This document shows, one piece after another, positions 9,421 to 19,238 of a DNA stretch of 64,000 nt. Source of the DNA: Pseudomonas deceptionensis (GTDB taxonomy: Bacteria > Pseudomonadota > Gammaproteobacteria > Pseudomonadales > Pseudomonadaceae); NCBI RefSeq assembly GCF_900106095.1, contig NZ_FNUD01000002.1:2253501-2317500 (forward strand), read 5' to 3'. Numbering within the stretch: position 1 is the first letter of the stretch; each line of letters begins with the position of its first letter. Below the pieces are notes generated by a model, which saw only the letters and a program-made list of their open reading frames with translations, was not told the DNA's origin and made no database searches. A program made the translations under genes and the position numbers.

Positions 9421-10181
9421 TTCCGGTTTTCACAGTCGTTATCCCGTCGCGCTTTGCCTCGACCCGTTTGCCCGGCAAGCCGCTGCAAATGATCGCCGGC
9501 AAGCCGATGGTCCAGCACGTCTGGGAGCAAGCCTGTAAAAGCAGTGCACAGCGCGTGGTGGTTGCCACTGACGATGCGCGTATTGTCGAGGCTTGCAAGG
9601 CGTTCGGCGCCGAGGTGTTGCTGACCCGTGCCGATCACGAGTCCGGCACCGACCGTCTGGCTGAAGTGGCCACGCAGCTGGGCCTGGCCAACGATGCCAT
9701 TGTGGTCAATGTCCAGGGTGATGAGCCCATGATCCCGCCGCAGGTGATCGATCAGGTTGCCGTCAACCTGGCCGCCCACAGCGAAGCGAGCATGGCGACT
9801 CTGGCCGAGCCGATTGAGGACGCCGAGACGCTGTTCAATCCCAATGTCGTCAAGGTGGTCAGTGACATCAATGGCCTGGCGCTGACATTCAGCCGGGCTA
9901 CATTGCCGTGGGCCCGTGATGAATTTGCCCTGCACCCGGGCAAGCTGCCCGCTGGCGTGCCTTATCGCCGGCATATCGGCATCTACGCCTATCGTGCGGG
10001 TTTCCTGCATGACTTCGTGAGCTGGGGCCCTTGCTGGCTCGAAAATACCGAGCGCCTTGAGCAGCTGCGCGCGCTCTGGCATGGCGTGCGGATTCACGTG
10101 GCGGATGTGCTTGAAGCGCCGCCTGCCGGCGTTGATACCGCTGAAGACCTTGAGCGCGTTCGGCGTTTGCTGGAGTCATGA
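9417..10181 (+). CDS. kdsB: 3-deoxy-manno-octulosonate cytidylyltransferase
   Basis: Activates Kdo with CTP to CMP-Kdo for the inner core of lipopolysaccharide. It has 254 residues, the usual length. The nucleotide-binding start [17 protein letters not shown] (residues 6-22), [10 protein letters not shown] near residue 100 and [16 protein letters not shown] near residue 182 are classic. It is joined by four-base overlaps to the Trm112-like gene before it and to murB after it. In other pseudomonads I know, a low-molecular-weight tyrosine phosphatase gene lies between kdsB and murB; here the ATGA overlap leaves no room for it. Confidence 0.96.
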   Translation: MIPVFTVVIPSRFASTRLPGKPLQMIAGKPMVQHVWEQACKSSAQRVVVATDDARIVEACKAFGAEVLLTRADHESGTDRLAEVATQLGLANDAIVVNVQGDEPMIPPQVIDQVAVNLAAHSEASMATLAEPIEDAETLFNPNVVKVVSDINGLALTFSRATLPWARDEFALHPGKLPAGVPYRRHIGIYAYRAGFLHDFVSWGPCWLENTERLEQLRALWHGVRIHVADVLEAPPAGVDTAEDLERVRRLLES

Positions 10182-11197
10182 GTTTGAACGTTCAGGTTAA
10201 TGCATCACTCAAGCCCTTCAACAGCTTTGGCGTTGATGTGACGGCGAGCCTGTTTGCCCAAGCCCATAGCGATGCCGATGTGCGGGAAGCGTTGCTGTAT
10301 GCCGCCGATCACAACGTGCCGTTGCTGGTCATTGGCGGCGGCAGCAACCTGTTGCTGACCGGTAATGTCACGGCATTGGTTCTGCGCATGGCCACTCGTG
10401 GCATTCGCTTGCTGGAAGACAGCGGCGAGCGCGTGGTGGTCGAGGCCGAAGCGGGCGAGGTGTGGCATGCCTTTGTGCTGTGGACCCTTGAGCAAGGCCT
10501 GTCAGGTCTTGAGAACCTCAGTTTGATACCCGGAACCGTGGGCGCTGCGCCGATGCAGAATATTGGCGCTTACGGGGTTGAGATCAAGGACGTGTTTGCT
10601 GGGCTTACCGCACTGGATCGCCAAACTGGCGAGCTGCGCGATTTCACCTTGGCCGAGTGCAACTTTGGCTATCGTGACAGCCTGTTCAAACAGCAGGCAG
10701 GGCGCTGGCTGATTCTGCGGGTGAGGTTCGCCCTGAGCCGTGCTGCAAGCCTGCACCTGGAATACGGTCCTGTACGCCAGCGCCTGAGCGAGCAGGGCAT
10801 CGACCGGCCTACGGCCAGCGATGTGAGTCGCGCAATCAGCAGTATCCGCAGCGAGAAACTCCCGGACCCGGCAGTACTGGGCAATGCGGGCAGCTTTTTC
10901 AAAAACCCGGTGGTGTCGGCGACCTTGGCCGCCGAGCTGAAACTGGCGCACCCCGGCATGATTGGCTACCCACAAGCCGATGGGCGGGTGAAGCTGGCGG
11001 CGGGCTGGTTGATCGAAGCGGCGGGCTGGAAGGGTTTTCGTGAGGCTGATGCCGGTGTGCATCGTCTGCAGTCGCTGGTGCTGGTCAACTATGGTTCGGC
11101 TACCGGCTTGCAGTTGCTGGCCCTTGCGCAGCGTATTCAGGCTGACATCGAGCAGCGCTTTGCGGTGCAGCTGGAGATGGAGCCCAACCTGTATTAG
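10178..11197 (+). CDS. murB: UDP-N-acetylenolpyruvoylglucosamine reductase
   Basis: An FAD- and NADPH-dependent enzyme that completes UDP-MurNAc for peptidoglycan. At 339 residues it is the long, E. coli-like type I form. The FAD site is [10 protein letters not shown] near residue 51; [22 protein letters not shown] near residue 110 is split here as [14 protein letters not shown] and [17 protein letters not shown] near residue 232 carries the catalytic serine, and [13 protein letters not shown] precedes the C-terminal domain. The ATG overlaps the kdsB stop. Confidence 0.96.
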   Translation: MSLNVQVNASLKPFNSFGVDVTASLFAQAHSDADVREALLYAADHNVPLLVIGGGSNLLLTGNVTALVLRMATRGIRLLEDSGERVVVEAEAGEVWHAFVLWTLEQGLSGLENLSLIPGTVGAAPMQNIGAYGVEIKDVFAGLTALDRQTGELRDFTLAECNFGYRDSLFKQQAGRWLILRVRFALSRAASLHLEYGPVRQRLSEQGIDRPTASDVSRAISSIRSEKLPDPAVLGNAGSFFKNPVVSATLAAELKLAHPGMIGYPQADGRVKLAAGWLIEAAGWKGFREADAGVHRLQSLVLVNYGSATGLQLLALAQRIQADIEQRFAVQLEMEPNLY

Positions 11198-11232
11198 TGG
11201 CTTGAGTGTCTGTTTCCCGCTCTGGAATATCA

Positions 11233-11844
11233 ATGAAGCGAATACCGGCAGGGGCGCTTGCGCTGGCACTGGTGACGTTAACCGGTTGTGTCACCGCGCC
11301 GCCCAAAGATCAAAACAATCTGTGCAATATCTACCGCCAATACCCGGCCTGGTACAAGGACTCGGTAGCGATGCAGAGTCGGTGGGGTACGCCTGTTCAT
11401 GTTGCAATGGCAATCATGAAGCAGGAAAGCAGCTTCGTCGCCGACGCACTCCCGCCCCGCGCCTATCTTCTGTGGGTCATCCCGTGGGGCAGGGTCAGTC
11501 CGTCCTACGGTTATGCGCAGGCTCAGCCCCCGGCATGGAGCGACTTTGAAAGGAGCATGGGCAGTTCAGGCTCTCGCGACAACTTTGCGGATGCCATCAT
11601 GTTTATCGGTTGGTACGCCGCCGGAACCCAGCAGCAGTTGGGGATTTCCAAGTGGGATACCTATAACCAGTACCTGGCGTATCACGAGGGCAGGGGCGGT
11701 TACAGCCGCAATACTTACCGCGCCAAACCCTGGTTGATGCAGGTGGCCCGTAAAGTCGAGCAGCAGTCCAAGACGTATGGCGCGCAGCTTGGGCAGTGCC
11801 GCGCAGAGCTGGAGAGAGGTCGTCGCACGTTCTGGTTCTTCTGA
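11233..11844 (+). CDS. Small lipoprotein with lytic transglycosylase (SLT)-like domain
   Basis: A 203-residue predicted lipoprotein. I start it at ATG 11233 (MKRIPAGALALALVTLTGC), so the lipobox cysteine is at about residue 19. The mature part resembles the lysozyme-like SLT fold: AIMKQESSF near residue 60 supplies the expected catalytic glutamate, and later come DFERSMGSSGSRDNFADA and a YLAYHEGRGGY segment. It would cleave or bind peptidoglycan at the outer membrane. It sits 35 bases after murB and ends at a terminator shared with rne. Its protein length is short for a full lytic transglycosylase, so activity is inferred only. Confidence 0.78.
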   Translation: MKRIPAGALALALVTLTGCVTAPPKDQNNLCNIYRQYPAWYKDSVAMQSRWGTPVHVAMAIMKQESSFVADALPPRAYLLWVIPWGRVSPSYGYAQAQPPAWSDFERSMGSSGSRDNFADAIMFIGWYAAGTQQQLGISKWDTYNQYLAYHEGRGGYSRNTYRAKPWLMQVARKVEQQSKTYGAQLGQCRAELERGRRTFWFF

Positions 11845-11868
11845 TCGATGTCTGAATCCCACGCATAA

Positions 11869-11905
11869 AAAAAGCCCCGCCAGTTCAGAACTGGCGGGGC
11901 TTTTT
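11869..11905. terminator. Bidirectional intrinsic terminator
   Basis: An 18-base perfect inverted repeat (AGCCCCGCCAGTTC against GAACTGGCGGGGCT, extended by A and T runs) with a single central base. It ends the murB-side transcript and, on the other strand, rne. Confidence 0.93.
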
Positions 11906-11919
11906 AATGGCCTTTGGAA

Positions 11920-14900
11920 TTACGCGAGGGGTTTGGACTCGTGTTCTTCCTGGGCTGGTGCCTGAGCGGCAGCTGCAGCAGCTGCAGCCTCTTCACGCTT
12001 GCGGCGACGTACTTCGCGCGGGTCGTTAGGTGCGCGACCATTGCTTGGCAGGGTGACGGCAGCCGGAGCGGCAACCACTACTTCTACCACTTCAGTCGTC
12101 ACAACCGCTTCAACCGGAGCTGGTTGCTGAGTGACTACGGTCTCGACCACAGCTTCAACGGCTACCACTTCAGGCGCGGCAGGTTCTGCTGCGGCGACAG
12201 GTGCAGGCTCTGCAACTGGCTCGCGAACTACACGGGCTTCCCTGACAGGTGCTGGCGCTTTTTCGAAGACTGGAGTCTCGATAACTGCTGTTTCAACGGC
12301 AGTAGCTTCAACAGTTGCAGTTTCGACTGTCCGGGTTTCTACCGCAGCTTCGATGACAGGCTCGGGGGCCGCAACAACTGGGGCTTCTACCATTGGAGCA
12401 GGTTCGGCTACAGGCTGTGCTTCTTGAACCGGTGCCACTTCAACTTCAGGTGCCTTGACCAGTTCGATCGGCGTTACGGCTTCTACAGCCGGCGCTTCAA
12501 CAACGGTAGCTTCTACTGCAGCTGTTTCTACCGCGCCAGTTTCAACAACAGGGGCGTGAGCAACAGGTGCCTCGACAGCAGCAGTCACTTCCTGCGCTGC
12601 TTCAACAGCCACTACGGTTTCAGCCGGGGCTGATTCCTGGGTTGCTTCAGTTGCGCGTTCGGCTTGCTGGTGAGCCTGGGCTTCAGCAGGTGCGCTGATG
12701 GTCTGGCTGGCAACCACTTCGGTCACGGCTTGAGCAACAGCTACTTCAGTGGTAATTGCAGGAGCGTTTTGGGCGATGCCTTCTTCGCTGTTCTCTTCCG
12801 AGCCTTCAATCACGTCGCCGTTGGCGTCACGCTGACGTTCACGACGGTTGCTGCGACGACGCTGACCACGGGAGCGGCGACGTGGGCGATCGCCTTCGGC
12901 GTTGTCCTGGTTCTCGTCCTGGGATTGCTCTTCGCCGGACAGTACTTCTTCGTCTTCGGCAGCGGCTACAACCTGCTCTTCACGTGGAGCGCGTTCTTCG
13001 CGAGGGGCGCGAGGCTGGCGTTCTTCACGAGGCGGGCGCGGTGCGCGCTCTTCAGTTACGGCTGCGACAGCAGCAACGGCTGGCGCTGCGTCCAGTGGTT
13101 CGCGCAGTTCGCGTACGCGCTCTTCACGGCCTTCGCCACGAGGTTTGCGATCTTCACGTGGTGCGCGGGGTGCACGCTCTTCACGCGGTGGACGCGGTGC
13201 GCGTTCTTCGCGAGGAGCTTGGGCCACAACCGGTGTTTCTTCGCGAGGCGAGCGCTCTTCACGTGGTTCGCGAGCAGCACGTTCTTCACGTGGTGCACGC
13301 TCTTCGCGCGGTTTGCGTTCTTCGTCACGGCGACCGTTGCGGTTACGGCTTTGCTGGCGGCCGTTGCGACGCTCTTCGTTACGTGCCGGGCGCTCGGTGG
13401 CAACTGGTTTCTCAGTTACGGCTGGCGCTACAGGCGGCTCTTCCTTGGTGGCGAAGAGGCTGACCAGCGACTTGACCAGGCCCTTGAACAGGCTTGGCTC
13501 GGAGATGGTGGCAGCAGGTGCCGGTGCAACCGGTGCAGCGGCGGCTTCGGTTGGAACCGGTGCCGAGGTGCGTGGCGGTGCTGTTTTAACCGCGGCTTCC
13601 TGGCGAACCAGGGTGCGGGTGGCAGCAGCCGGCTGAACTTCTTCCACTTCAGCAGCAGCGGCAGCAATTTCATAGCTGGACTGGTTGGTGTGGGCTTCCG
13701 GGCTGTCGTCGCGCAGACGCTGAACTTCGAAGTGCGGCGTCTCGAGGTGATCGTTCGGCAGGATGACGATACGGGCACGGGTGCGCAGTTCGATCTTGGT
13801 GATCGAGTTGCGTTTTTCGTTCAGCAGGAACGCGGCAACCGGGATTGGCACTTGAGCGCGCACTTCGGCAGTGCGGTCTTTCAGGGCTTCTTCTTCGATC
13901 AGGCGCAGGATGGCCAGCGACAGCGACTCAACATCACGGATGATGCCGGTGCCGTTGCAGCGCGGGCAAACGATGCCGCTGCTTTCACCCAGGGATGGAC
14001 GCAGACGCTGGCGGGACATTTCCAGCAGGCCAAAGCGCGAGATACGGCCTACTTGAACGCGGGCACGGTCTGCTTCCAGGCATTCGCGGACTTTTTCTTC
14101 CACGGCGCGCTGGTTTTTGGCAGGGGTCATGTCGATGAAGTCGATGACGATCAGGCCGCCGATGTCGCGCAGGCGCAACTGACGGGCGATTTCTTCGGCT
14201 GCTTCAAGGTTGGTTTGCAGTGCGGTTTCTTCGATATCGCTGCCTTTGGTGGCGCGGGCCGAGTTGATGTCGATGGACACCAGGGCTTCGGTCGGGTCGA
14301 TAACGATAGAGCCGCCGGAAGGCAGTTCAACGACGCGCTGGAAAGCGGTCTCGATCTGGCTTTCGATCTGGAAACGGTTGAACAGCGGAACGCTGTCTTC
14401 GTAGAGTTTGATTTTGCTGGCGTACTGCGGCATCACCTGGCGGATGAAGGTCAGTGCTTCGTCCTGGGCTTCAACGCTGTCGATCAGTACTTCGCCGATG
14501 TCCTGGCGCAGGTAATCGCGGATAGCGCGGATGATCACGTTGCTTTCCTGATAAATCAGGAATGGCGCGGAGCGATCCAGCGAGGCTTCTTTAATGGCGG
14601 TCCACAGTTGCAGCAGGTAGTCGAGGTCCCACTGCATTTCTTCGCTGCTGCGGCCTAGGCCGGCAGTACGTACGATCAAGCCCATGTCAGCAGGGGCGAT
14701 CAGGCCGTTCAGCGCTTCACGCAGTTCGTTGCGCTCTTCACCTTCGATGCGACGGGAGATGCCGCCAGCACGCGGGTTGTTAGGCATCAGCACGAGGTAG
14801 CGGCCGGCGAGGCTGATGAAGGTGGTCAGGGCTGCGCCTTTGTTGCCACGTTCTTCTTTCTCGACCTGCACGATAACTTCCTGGCCTTCGCTCAGGACGT

Positions 14901-15168
14901 CCTTGATGTTTACGCGGCCTTCAGGCGCTTTCTTGAAGTACTCGCGGGAGATTTCCTTAAGTGGCAGGAAGCCGTGGCGCTCAGAGCCGAAATCGACAAA
15001 GGCAGCCTCAAGGCTTGGTTCGATGCGAGTAATACGGCCTTTGTAGATGTTGGCTTTCTTCTGCTCGCGTGCACCCGACTCGATGTCCAGGTCATAGAGG
15101 CGTTGGCCATCTACCAGTGCAACGCGCAACTCTTCAGGTTGAGTTGCGTTAATCAGCATTCTTTTCAT
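11920..15168 (-). CDS. rne: Ribonuclease E
   Basis: The main endonuclease of mRNA decay and rRNA/tRNA processing and the scaffold of the degradosome, 1082 residues. The N-terminal half is catalytic: it starts [18 protein letters not shown], has an S1 domain (about 35-125), the metal-binding aspartates in [12 protein letters not shown] (about 300) and [11 protein letters not shown] (about 345), and the zinc-link CPRCNGTG (about 405). At about 555-575 [14 protein letters not shown] is a likely membrane-binding amphipathic helix. The C-terminal half is low complexity: Arg/Glu repeats of REER type (about 610-740), Ala/Val/Glu repeats (about 780-1030) and a closing [13 protein letters not shown] motif. 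The downstream hairpin and a long leader fit known self-regulation. Confidence 0.97.
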   Translation of the reverse strand: MKRMLINATQPEELRVALVDGQRLYDLDIESGAREQKKANIYKGRITRIEPSLEAAFVDFGSERHGFLPLKEISREYFKKAPEGRVNIKDVLSEGQEVIVQVEKEERGNKGAALTTFISLAGRYLVLMPNNPRAGGISRRIEGEERNELREALNGLIAPADMGLIVRTAGLGRSSEEMQWDLDYLLQLWTAIKEASLDRSAPFLIYQESNVIIRAIRDYLRQDIGEVLIDSVEAQDEALTFIRQVMPQYASKIKLYEDSVPLFNRFQIESQIETAFQRVVELPSGGSIVIDPTEALVSIDINSARATKGSDIEETALQTNLEAAEEIARQLRLRDIGGLIVIDFIDMTPAKNQRAVEEKVRECLEADRARVQVGRISRFGLLEMSRQRLRPSLGESSGIVCPRCNGTGIIRDVESLSLAILRLIEEEALKDRTAEVRAQVPIPVAAFLLNEKRNSITKIELRTRARIVILPNDHLETPHFEVQRLRDDSPEAHTNQSSYEIAAAAAEVEEVQPAAATRTLVRQEAAVKTAPPRTSAPVPTEAAAAPVAPAPAATISEPSLFKGLVKSLVSLFATKEEPPVAPAVTEKPVATERPARNEERRNGRQQSRNRNGRRDEERKPREERAPREERAAREPREERSPREETPVVAQAPREERAPRPPREERAPRAPREDRKPRGEGREERVRELREPLDAAPAVAAVAAVTEERAPRPPREERQPRAPREERAPREEQVVAAAEDEEVLSGEEQSQDENQDNAEGDRPRRRSRGQRRRSNRRERQRDANGDVIEGSEENSEEGIAQNAPAITTEVAVAQAVTEVVASQTISAPAEAQAHQQAERATEATQESAPAETVVAVEAAQEVTAAVEAPVAHAPVVETGAVETAAVEATVVEAPAVEAVTPIELVKAPEVEVAPVQEAQPVAEPAPMVEAPVVAAPEPVIEAAVETRTVETATVEATAVETAVIETPVFEKAPAPVREARVVREPVAEPAPVAAAEPAAPEVVAVEAVVETVVTQQPAPVEAVVTTEVVEVVVAAPAAVTLPSNGRAPNDPREVRRRKREEAAAAAAAAQAPAQEEHESKPLA

Positions 15169-15180
15169 GTTGTACCGTCG

Positions 15181-15200
15181 GTTTCCGGGCTACCGGAAAC
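15181..15200 (-). promoter_or_regulatory. Hairpin in the rne leader, next to the start codon
   Basis: GTTTCCGG and CCGGAAAC form a perfect 8-bp stem with a 4-base loop, ending 12 bases before the rne ATG. The start codon has only a weak ribosome site. In E. coli, hairpins in the rne leader mediate feedback by RNase E; whether this one does is inference. The remaining rne-rluC gap (15201-15860) shows only short hairpins, such as GTGCTT-A-AAGCAC near 15330, and no convincing gene. Confidence 0.5.
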
Positions 15201-15848
15201 GGCGTTCGGCACACACGACTTCTCAAGGTCGGTGTCAGGTGCGTCAGGAGCAGTTGGCCACTCCTGTGTCCAGCGAGGCTCGACCCCAGGGGGGGCGAAG
15301 TCGCGACTTACGCTTCCTGCTTGCTGTGGTGCTTAAAGCACCTTTTAAGCAAAAGTCTGGTCAAGAGGAGGAATCAACCGGCGGCTGTGGACGAGATGAA
15401 GCGTCTTGATAAAGCCTATTGCTACACAGTCCGGCGGTTGTGCATCTCCACCCTACACGTATCCGTGATAATTCGGGTGCTGCCGCGCGCAGAATCCGCA
15501 GCGGGTTGGCATTTACCGTGTTCTCCAAAAGGGGAGTTCACGCATCATGGCTAATAAAGGCAATGTTTCTGAGACATTCGCCCGCAAAATCCGAAGCTGA
15601 CTGCACTTTGTGAACTGGCCGTGAATATCGGCATAAAAGGCGAGTTTTCACTCTGCATTTCAGGCTCGCTTCAGGCCTCATGTCACCTGCGCTTGTTACA
15701 ACTCCAGGCGTTGCGTATGCAGCGAAAGCCCCGTGGGACGGCCTCGCGTCCTTGTTAAGAGCGTTGGTCAGGGCCGGTGATACACCGTTAATCCTCTGTC
15801 CAGGCCGCTTTTGGCGGCGTTCGCGACTATAGCAGCAATGATTAAGTG

Positions 15849-15876
15849 CTTCAATTCCATAAAAAATTGTTATCAT
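15849..15876 (+). promoter_or_regulatory. Putative rluC promoter
   Basis: CTTCAA, 16 bases, TATCAT (15871-15876), which ends 7 bases before the rluC ATG. If used, the transcript would be nearly leaderless. No Shine-Dalgarno sequence is visible before the ATG. Confidence 0.4.
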
Positions 15877-15883
15877 CCGCGGC

Positions 15884-16843
15884 ATGACGACGACTACCCC
15901 CCCGACCCCCAGCGTCCAGCTGCTTGAGGTCTCGCCGGAATATGCCGGCCAACGCATCGACAACTTTCTACTTGCACGGCTCAAGGGTGTTCCCAAGACC
16001 TTGATTTACCGCATTTTGCGTAAAGGCGAAGTGCGTGTGAACAAGGGGCGGATCAAACCCGAGTACAAGCTGCAGGCGGGCGATATCGTGCGCGTGCCGC
16101 CGGTTCGCGTGCCCGAGCGCGACGAGCCGGTGCCTGTGGCGCAGGGTTTGCTGCTGCGCCTTGAAGCGGCCATTGTCTATGAAGACAAGGCGCTGATTGT
16201 ATTGAACAAGCCCGCGGGTATTGCCGTGCATGGCGGCAGTGGCCTGACGTTTGGCGTGATTGAAGCCTTTCGTCAGATGCGTCCCGATGCCAAGGAACTG
16301 GAGTTGGTGCATCGCCTGGACCGCGACACGTCCGGGCTGTTGATGATTGCCAAAAAGCGCAGCATGTTGCGCCACTTGCATGAAGCGCTGCGCGGCGACG
16401 GTATCGACAAGCGCTATATGGCGCTGGTGCGTGGCAACTGGGCGGCTTCGATCAAGCAGGTGCGTGCGCCGCTGATGAAGAGCAATCTGCGTTCCGGCGA
16501 GCGCATGGTTGAAGTCAACGAAGAAGGCAAAGAGTCGGTCACCGTGTTCAAGGTGCTGCGCCGCTTCGGTGATTTTGCAACCATGGTTGAAGCCCGGCCG
16601 ATCACTGGCCGTACTCACCAGATCCGCGTGCACACCCTGCATGCCGGGCACTGTATTGCGGGTGATACCAAATACGGAGATGAAGGGTTCTCCAAGGAGA
16701 TCCGTGACCTGGGCGGCAAGCGACTGTTCTTGCATGCCTACATGCTGACGGTGCCGATGCCCGATGGCAGCGAAATGAAGTTCCAGGCCCCTGTTGACGA
16801 AATGTGGGCCAAGACCGTGGAGCGACTGAGTGTCCCCTACTGA
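15884..16843 (+). CDS. rluC: 23S rRNA pseudouridine synthase RluC
   Basis: Makes pseudouridines at positions 955, 2504 and 2580 of 23S rRNA (E. coli numbering). It has 319 residues: an N-terminal S4 RNA-binding domain ([27 protein letters not shown], about 20-80) and an RsuA/RluD-type catalytic domain with the aspartate in [13 protein letters not shown] (about 145) and the [15 protein letters not shown] motif. The start matches the usual Pseudomonas N-terminus, but I see no ribosome site. The HAD gene starts inside its last codons. Confidence 0.95.
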   Translation: MTTTTPPTPSVQLLEVSPEYAGQRIDNFLLARLKGVPKTLIYRILRKGEVRVNKGRIKPEYKLQAGDIVRVPPVRVPERDEPVPVAQGLLLRLEAAIVYEDKALIVLNKPAGIAVHGGSGLTFGVIEAFRQMRPDAKELELVHRLDRDTSGLLMIAKKRSMLRHLHEALRGDGIDKRYMALVRGNWAASIKQVRAPLMKSNLRSGERMVEVNEEGKESVTVFKVLRRFGDFATMVEARPITGRTHQIRVHTLHAGHCIAGDTKYGDEGFSKEIRDLGGKRLFLHAYMLTVPMPDGSEMKFQAPVDEMWAKTVERLSVPY

Positions 16844-17495
16844 GTACAAACTGCTGATCTTTGACTGGGATGGCACGCTGGCTGACTCCATCGGTCGTAT
16901 TGTCACTGCGATGCAGGTTGCAGCGCAACGTGCGGGTCGCCCTGAGCGCGATGCACCTGCGGTCAAGGGGATTATCGGACTGGGATTGCCTGAGGCGATT
17001 CAGACGCTTTACCCCGATATGACGGCTGAGCAGGTTGTTGCCTTTCGTCAGCACTATGCCGATGTATACATCGCCATAGATGCCGAGCCTTCGCCGTTGT
17101 TTGCCGGGGTCAGGGAATCGCTTGAAGCGTTTCGTGAGCAGGGTTATCGCCTGGCGGTTGCGACGGGCAAGGCGCGTCGCGGGCTTGATCGCGTGCTCAG
17201 GGCTCACGGCTGGGAAGATTTTTTCGATATCACCCGTGCGGCGGATGAGACGGCAAGCAAGCCTGATCCCTTGATGCTGAACCAGATTCTGGCCCACTGC
17301 GATGTGCGTCCGGAGCAGGCATTGATGGTGGGTGATGCTTCCTTTGATTTGCTGATGGCGCGCAATGCGGGTATCGACTCTGTTGCGGTAGGCTATGGTG
17401 CTCAGTCAATGGAGCGCTTGCTCACGTTTGAGCCCAGGTTGGCAATTGACAGTTTTCCCGAGTTGCGCGCCTGGCTGGATCGTCAGGTTTATTAA
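16830..17495 (+). CDS. HAD-superfamily phosphatase
   Basis: A 221-residue cytosolic hydrolase of the phosphoglycolate-phosphatase-like HAD group. Motif I is [10 protein letters not shown] (residues 11-20) with the nucleophile and acid aspartates; motif II is in [10 protein letters not shown], motif III is the lysine in [10 protein letters not shown], and motif IV is [16 protein letters not shown]. The GTG start lies inside rluC (14-base overlap) behind GGAG, so the two are coupled. Position between rluC and sppA matches PA2974. The substrate is not predictable. Confidence 0.9.
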   Translation: MSPTEYKLLIFDWDGTLADSIGRIVTAMQVAAQRAGRPERDAPAVKGIIGLGLPEAIQTLYPDMTAEQVVAFRQHYADVYIAIDAEPSPLFAGVRESLEAFREQGYRLAVATGKARRGLDRVLRAHGWEDFFDITRAADETASKPDPLMLNQILAHCDVRPEQALMVGDASFDLLMARNAGIDSVAVGYGAQSMERLLTFEPRLAIDSFPELRAWLDRQVY

Positions 17496-17515
17496 AGTCT
17501 TTGCTGGGGTAGTGC

Positions 17516-18505
17516 ATGGTTGATCAATGGAAAGCGCCCTCTGAGGCTGAGCAGGCTGTCGGTGATGACAAGAGCTGGAAGCTGCTGGAAAAAACCTTGC
17601 TGGCGGGTATTCAGGAGCAGCGCCGTGCGCGCCGCTGGGGCATCTTCTTCAAGGCGCTCACGTTCTGCTACTTGATCGGGGTGTTGATGCTGTTTACACC
17701 GCTGCTGAGTGTGGAGCGAAGTGCGATCAGTGGCTCGGGTTATACCGCGCTGATTGATGTGCGTGGTCCGATTGCCGACAAGGAACCGGCCAGTGCCGAC
17801 AACCTGGTCACCAGCCTGCAGGCTGCGTTCGAAGATCCACGGGTCAAGGGCGTGGTGTTGCGCATCAACAGTCCTGGTGGCAGCCCGGTGCAGTCGGGTT
17901 ATGTCTACGATGAAATCCGTCGTTTGCGCGGCCTGCACCCCGATACCAAGGTGTATGCGGTGATCTCGGATCTGGGGGCTTCCGGCGCTTATTACATTGC
18001 CAGTGCTGCGGATGAGATCTACGCCGACAAGGCCAGTCTGGTGGGTTCGATTGGCGTGACGGCGGCAGGCTTCGGTTTTGTCGGCGCAATGGACAAGCTG
18101 GGTATTCAGCGTCGCGCTTACACGTCGGGCGAGCACAAGGCATTTCTGGATCCGTTTGAACCTGAAAAGCCGGACGAAACCAAGTTCTGGCAGGGCGTTC
18201 TGAATGTGACGCATGAGCAGTTCATTGCCAGTGTCAAGCAGGGGCGCGGCGATCGCCTGAAGGATAAGGAGCACCCGGAGTTGTTCTCGGGGCTGGTCTG
18301 GACGGGTCAGCAAGCGCTGCCGCTGGGCTTGATCGACGGGCTGGGCAATGCCAGTTCGGTTGCCCGTGATGTAGTCGGTGCAAAAGAGCTGGTGGATTTC
18401 ACGGTCCAGGAATCGGCTTTCGACCGCTTCTCGAAAAAACTCGGTGCGAGCGTGGCTGAGCAGTTGGCGATGTGGATGGGCTTTCAGGGGCCGACTCTGC
18501 GCTGA
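17516..18505 (+). CDS. sppA: Signal peptide peptidase SppA (S49 family, short form)
   Basis: An inner-membrane serine protease that degrades cleaved signal peptides. It has 329 residues, the short single-domain form rather than the double-length E. coli type. A membrane helix lies at about residues 42-62 (ALTFCYLIGVLMLFTPLL). The protease domain contains RINSPGGSPVQSGYVYDEI, the serine in SDLGASGAYYIASAAD and the lysine in YADKASLVGSIGV, the expected Ser-Lys pair. It starts 20 bases after the HAD gene and ends at a terminator. Confidence 0.93.
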   Translation: MVDQWKAPSEAEQAVGDDKSWKLLEKTLLAGIQEQRRARRWGIFFKALTFCYLIGVLMLFTPLLSVERSAISGSGYTALIDVRGPIADKEPASADNLVTSLQAAFEDPRVKGVVLRINSPGGSPVQSGYVYDEIRRLRGLHPDTKVYAVISDLGASGAYYIASAADEIYADKASLVGSIGVTAAGFGFVGAMDKLGIQRRAYTSGEHKAFLDPFEPEKPDETKFWQGVLNVTHEQFIASVKQGRGDRLKDKEHPELFSGLVWTGQQALPLGLIDGLGNASSVARDVVGAKELVDFTVQESAFDRFSKKLGASVAEQLAMWMGFQGPTLR

Positions 18506-18517
18506 TTGATTGATGTT

Positions 18518-18550
18518 AAAAAAACCGGCCTGAGAAGGCCGGTTTTTTTA
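18518..18550. terminator. Bidirectional terminator of sppA and maf
   Basis: A-run, AACCGGCC, TGAGA, GGCCGGTT, T-run. It serves sppA on the plus strand and maf on the minus strand. Confidence 0.92.
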
Positions 18551-18554
18551 TGCG

Positions 18555-19133
18555 TCAGGGAATGGCGATGCCCTCGGCGAGCAGCATGTCGACTAATCGG
18601 ATGAGCGGTAGCCCGACCAGGCTGGTGGCGTCATCGCCTTCGGTGCGTTGAAACAGGCTGACGCCCAGACCTTCGGCCTTGAAGCTGCCGGCACAGTCGT
18701 AGGGCTGTTCTGCGAGCAGGTAGCGCTGGATCTGTTGTGCGCTGAGTGTGCGCATATGTACGGTAAAGGGGATGCAGTCGGTCTGGTGGTGCCCTGTCTG
18801 GCTGTTGAGCAGGGTCAGGCCGGTCAGGAAGCTGACGCTGGCACCGCTGGCGCTCATCAGTTGCTGGTGCGCCTTGTCGTAGGTGTGGGGTTTGCCTATG
18901 ATCTGCCCGCCGAGCACGGCGACCTGGTCGGAGCCAATGATCAGATGGTTTGGGTGGCTGGTGGCCAGTGCCCGGGCTTTCTCCAGGGACAGGCGTTTGA
19001 CCAGTTCAATGGCAGTCTCGCCAGGGCGATGGCTTTCGTCGATGTCAGGCGAGCTGCAGTTGAAAGGCAGGCGCAGGCGAGCCAGTAAATCACGGCGATA
19101 AACCGAGCTTGAAGCAAGTAATAAAGGCAGCAT
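18555..19133 (-). CDS. maf: Maf-like nucleotide pyrophosphatase (YceF type)
   Basis: A house-cleaning enzyme; the YceF subgroup hydrolyses m7GTP and related modified nucleotides. I start it at ATG 19133, behind AGGAG, giving 192 residues (MLPLLLASSSVYRRDLL); the frame extends upstream without a ribosome site. The family features are the LLLASSSVYRR start, PDIDES near residue 30, IIGSDQV near residue 68 with the base aspartate, and GSFKAEGLGVSLF and LVGLPLIRL near the end. The match to YceF is clearer than to the dTTP-type Maf. It is divergent from yceD. Confidence 0.92.
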   Translation of the reverse strand: MLPLLLASSSVYRRDLLARLRLPFNCSSPDIDESHRPGETAIELVKRLSLEKARALATSHPNHLIIGSDQVAVLGGQIIGKPHTYDKAHQQLMSASGASVSFLTGLTLLNSQTGHHQTDCIPFTVHMRTLSAQQIQRYLLAEQPYDCAGSFKAEGLGVSLFQRTEGDDATSLVGLPLIRLVDMLLAEGIAIP

Positions 19134-19200
19134 GCGCGACTCCTGTGGTGGGCCGAGGATTCTAACGGGCGTACGGGATGTCGCACAGGCACAATTTCCT

Positions 19201-19229
19201 TTGACAGGTGAGGGGGTCGTCCCTAGAAT
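19201..19229 (+). promoter_or_regulatory. Consensus sigma-70 promoter of yceD-rpmF
   Basis: TTGACA, 17 bases, TAGAAT (19224-19229). The -35 is a perfect consensus and the -10 differs at one position. Start of transcription would fall at about 19236, only 2-4 bases before the yceD ATG at 19239. Confidence 0.8.
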
Positions 19230-19238
19230 GCTGCGCCT

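Noticed and set aside
12900..13340. CRISPR-like repeated short DNA units
   Set aside because: The units are codons for REER-type repeats in RNase E; there are no regular spacers and no cas genes.
12664..14658. Long plus-strand reading frame opposite rne (664 codons), and another at 11914-12633
   Set aside because: Both are shadows of the repetitive, GC-rich rne gene; their products are Phe/Cys/Arg/Trp-rich and unlike any protein family, while the minus-strand RNase E is certain.
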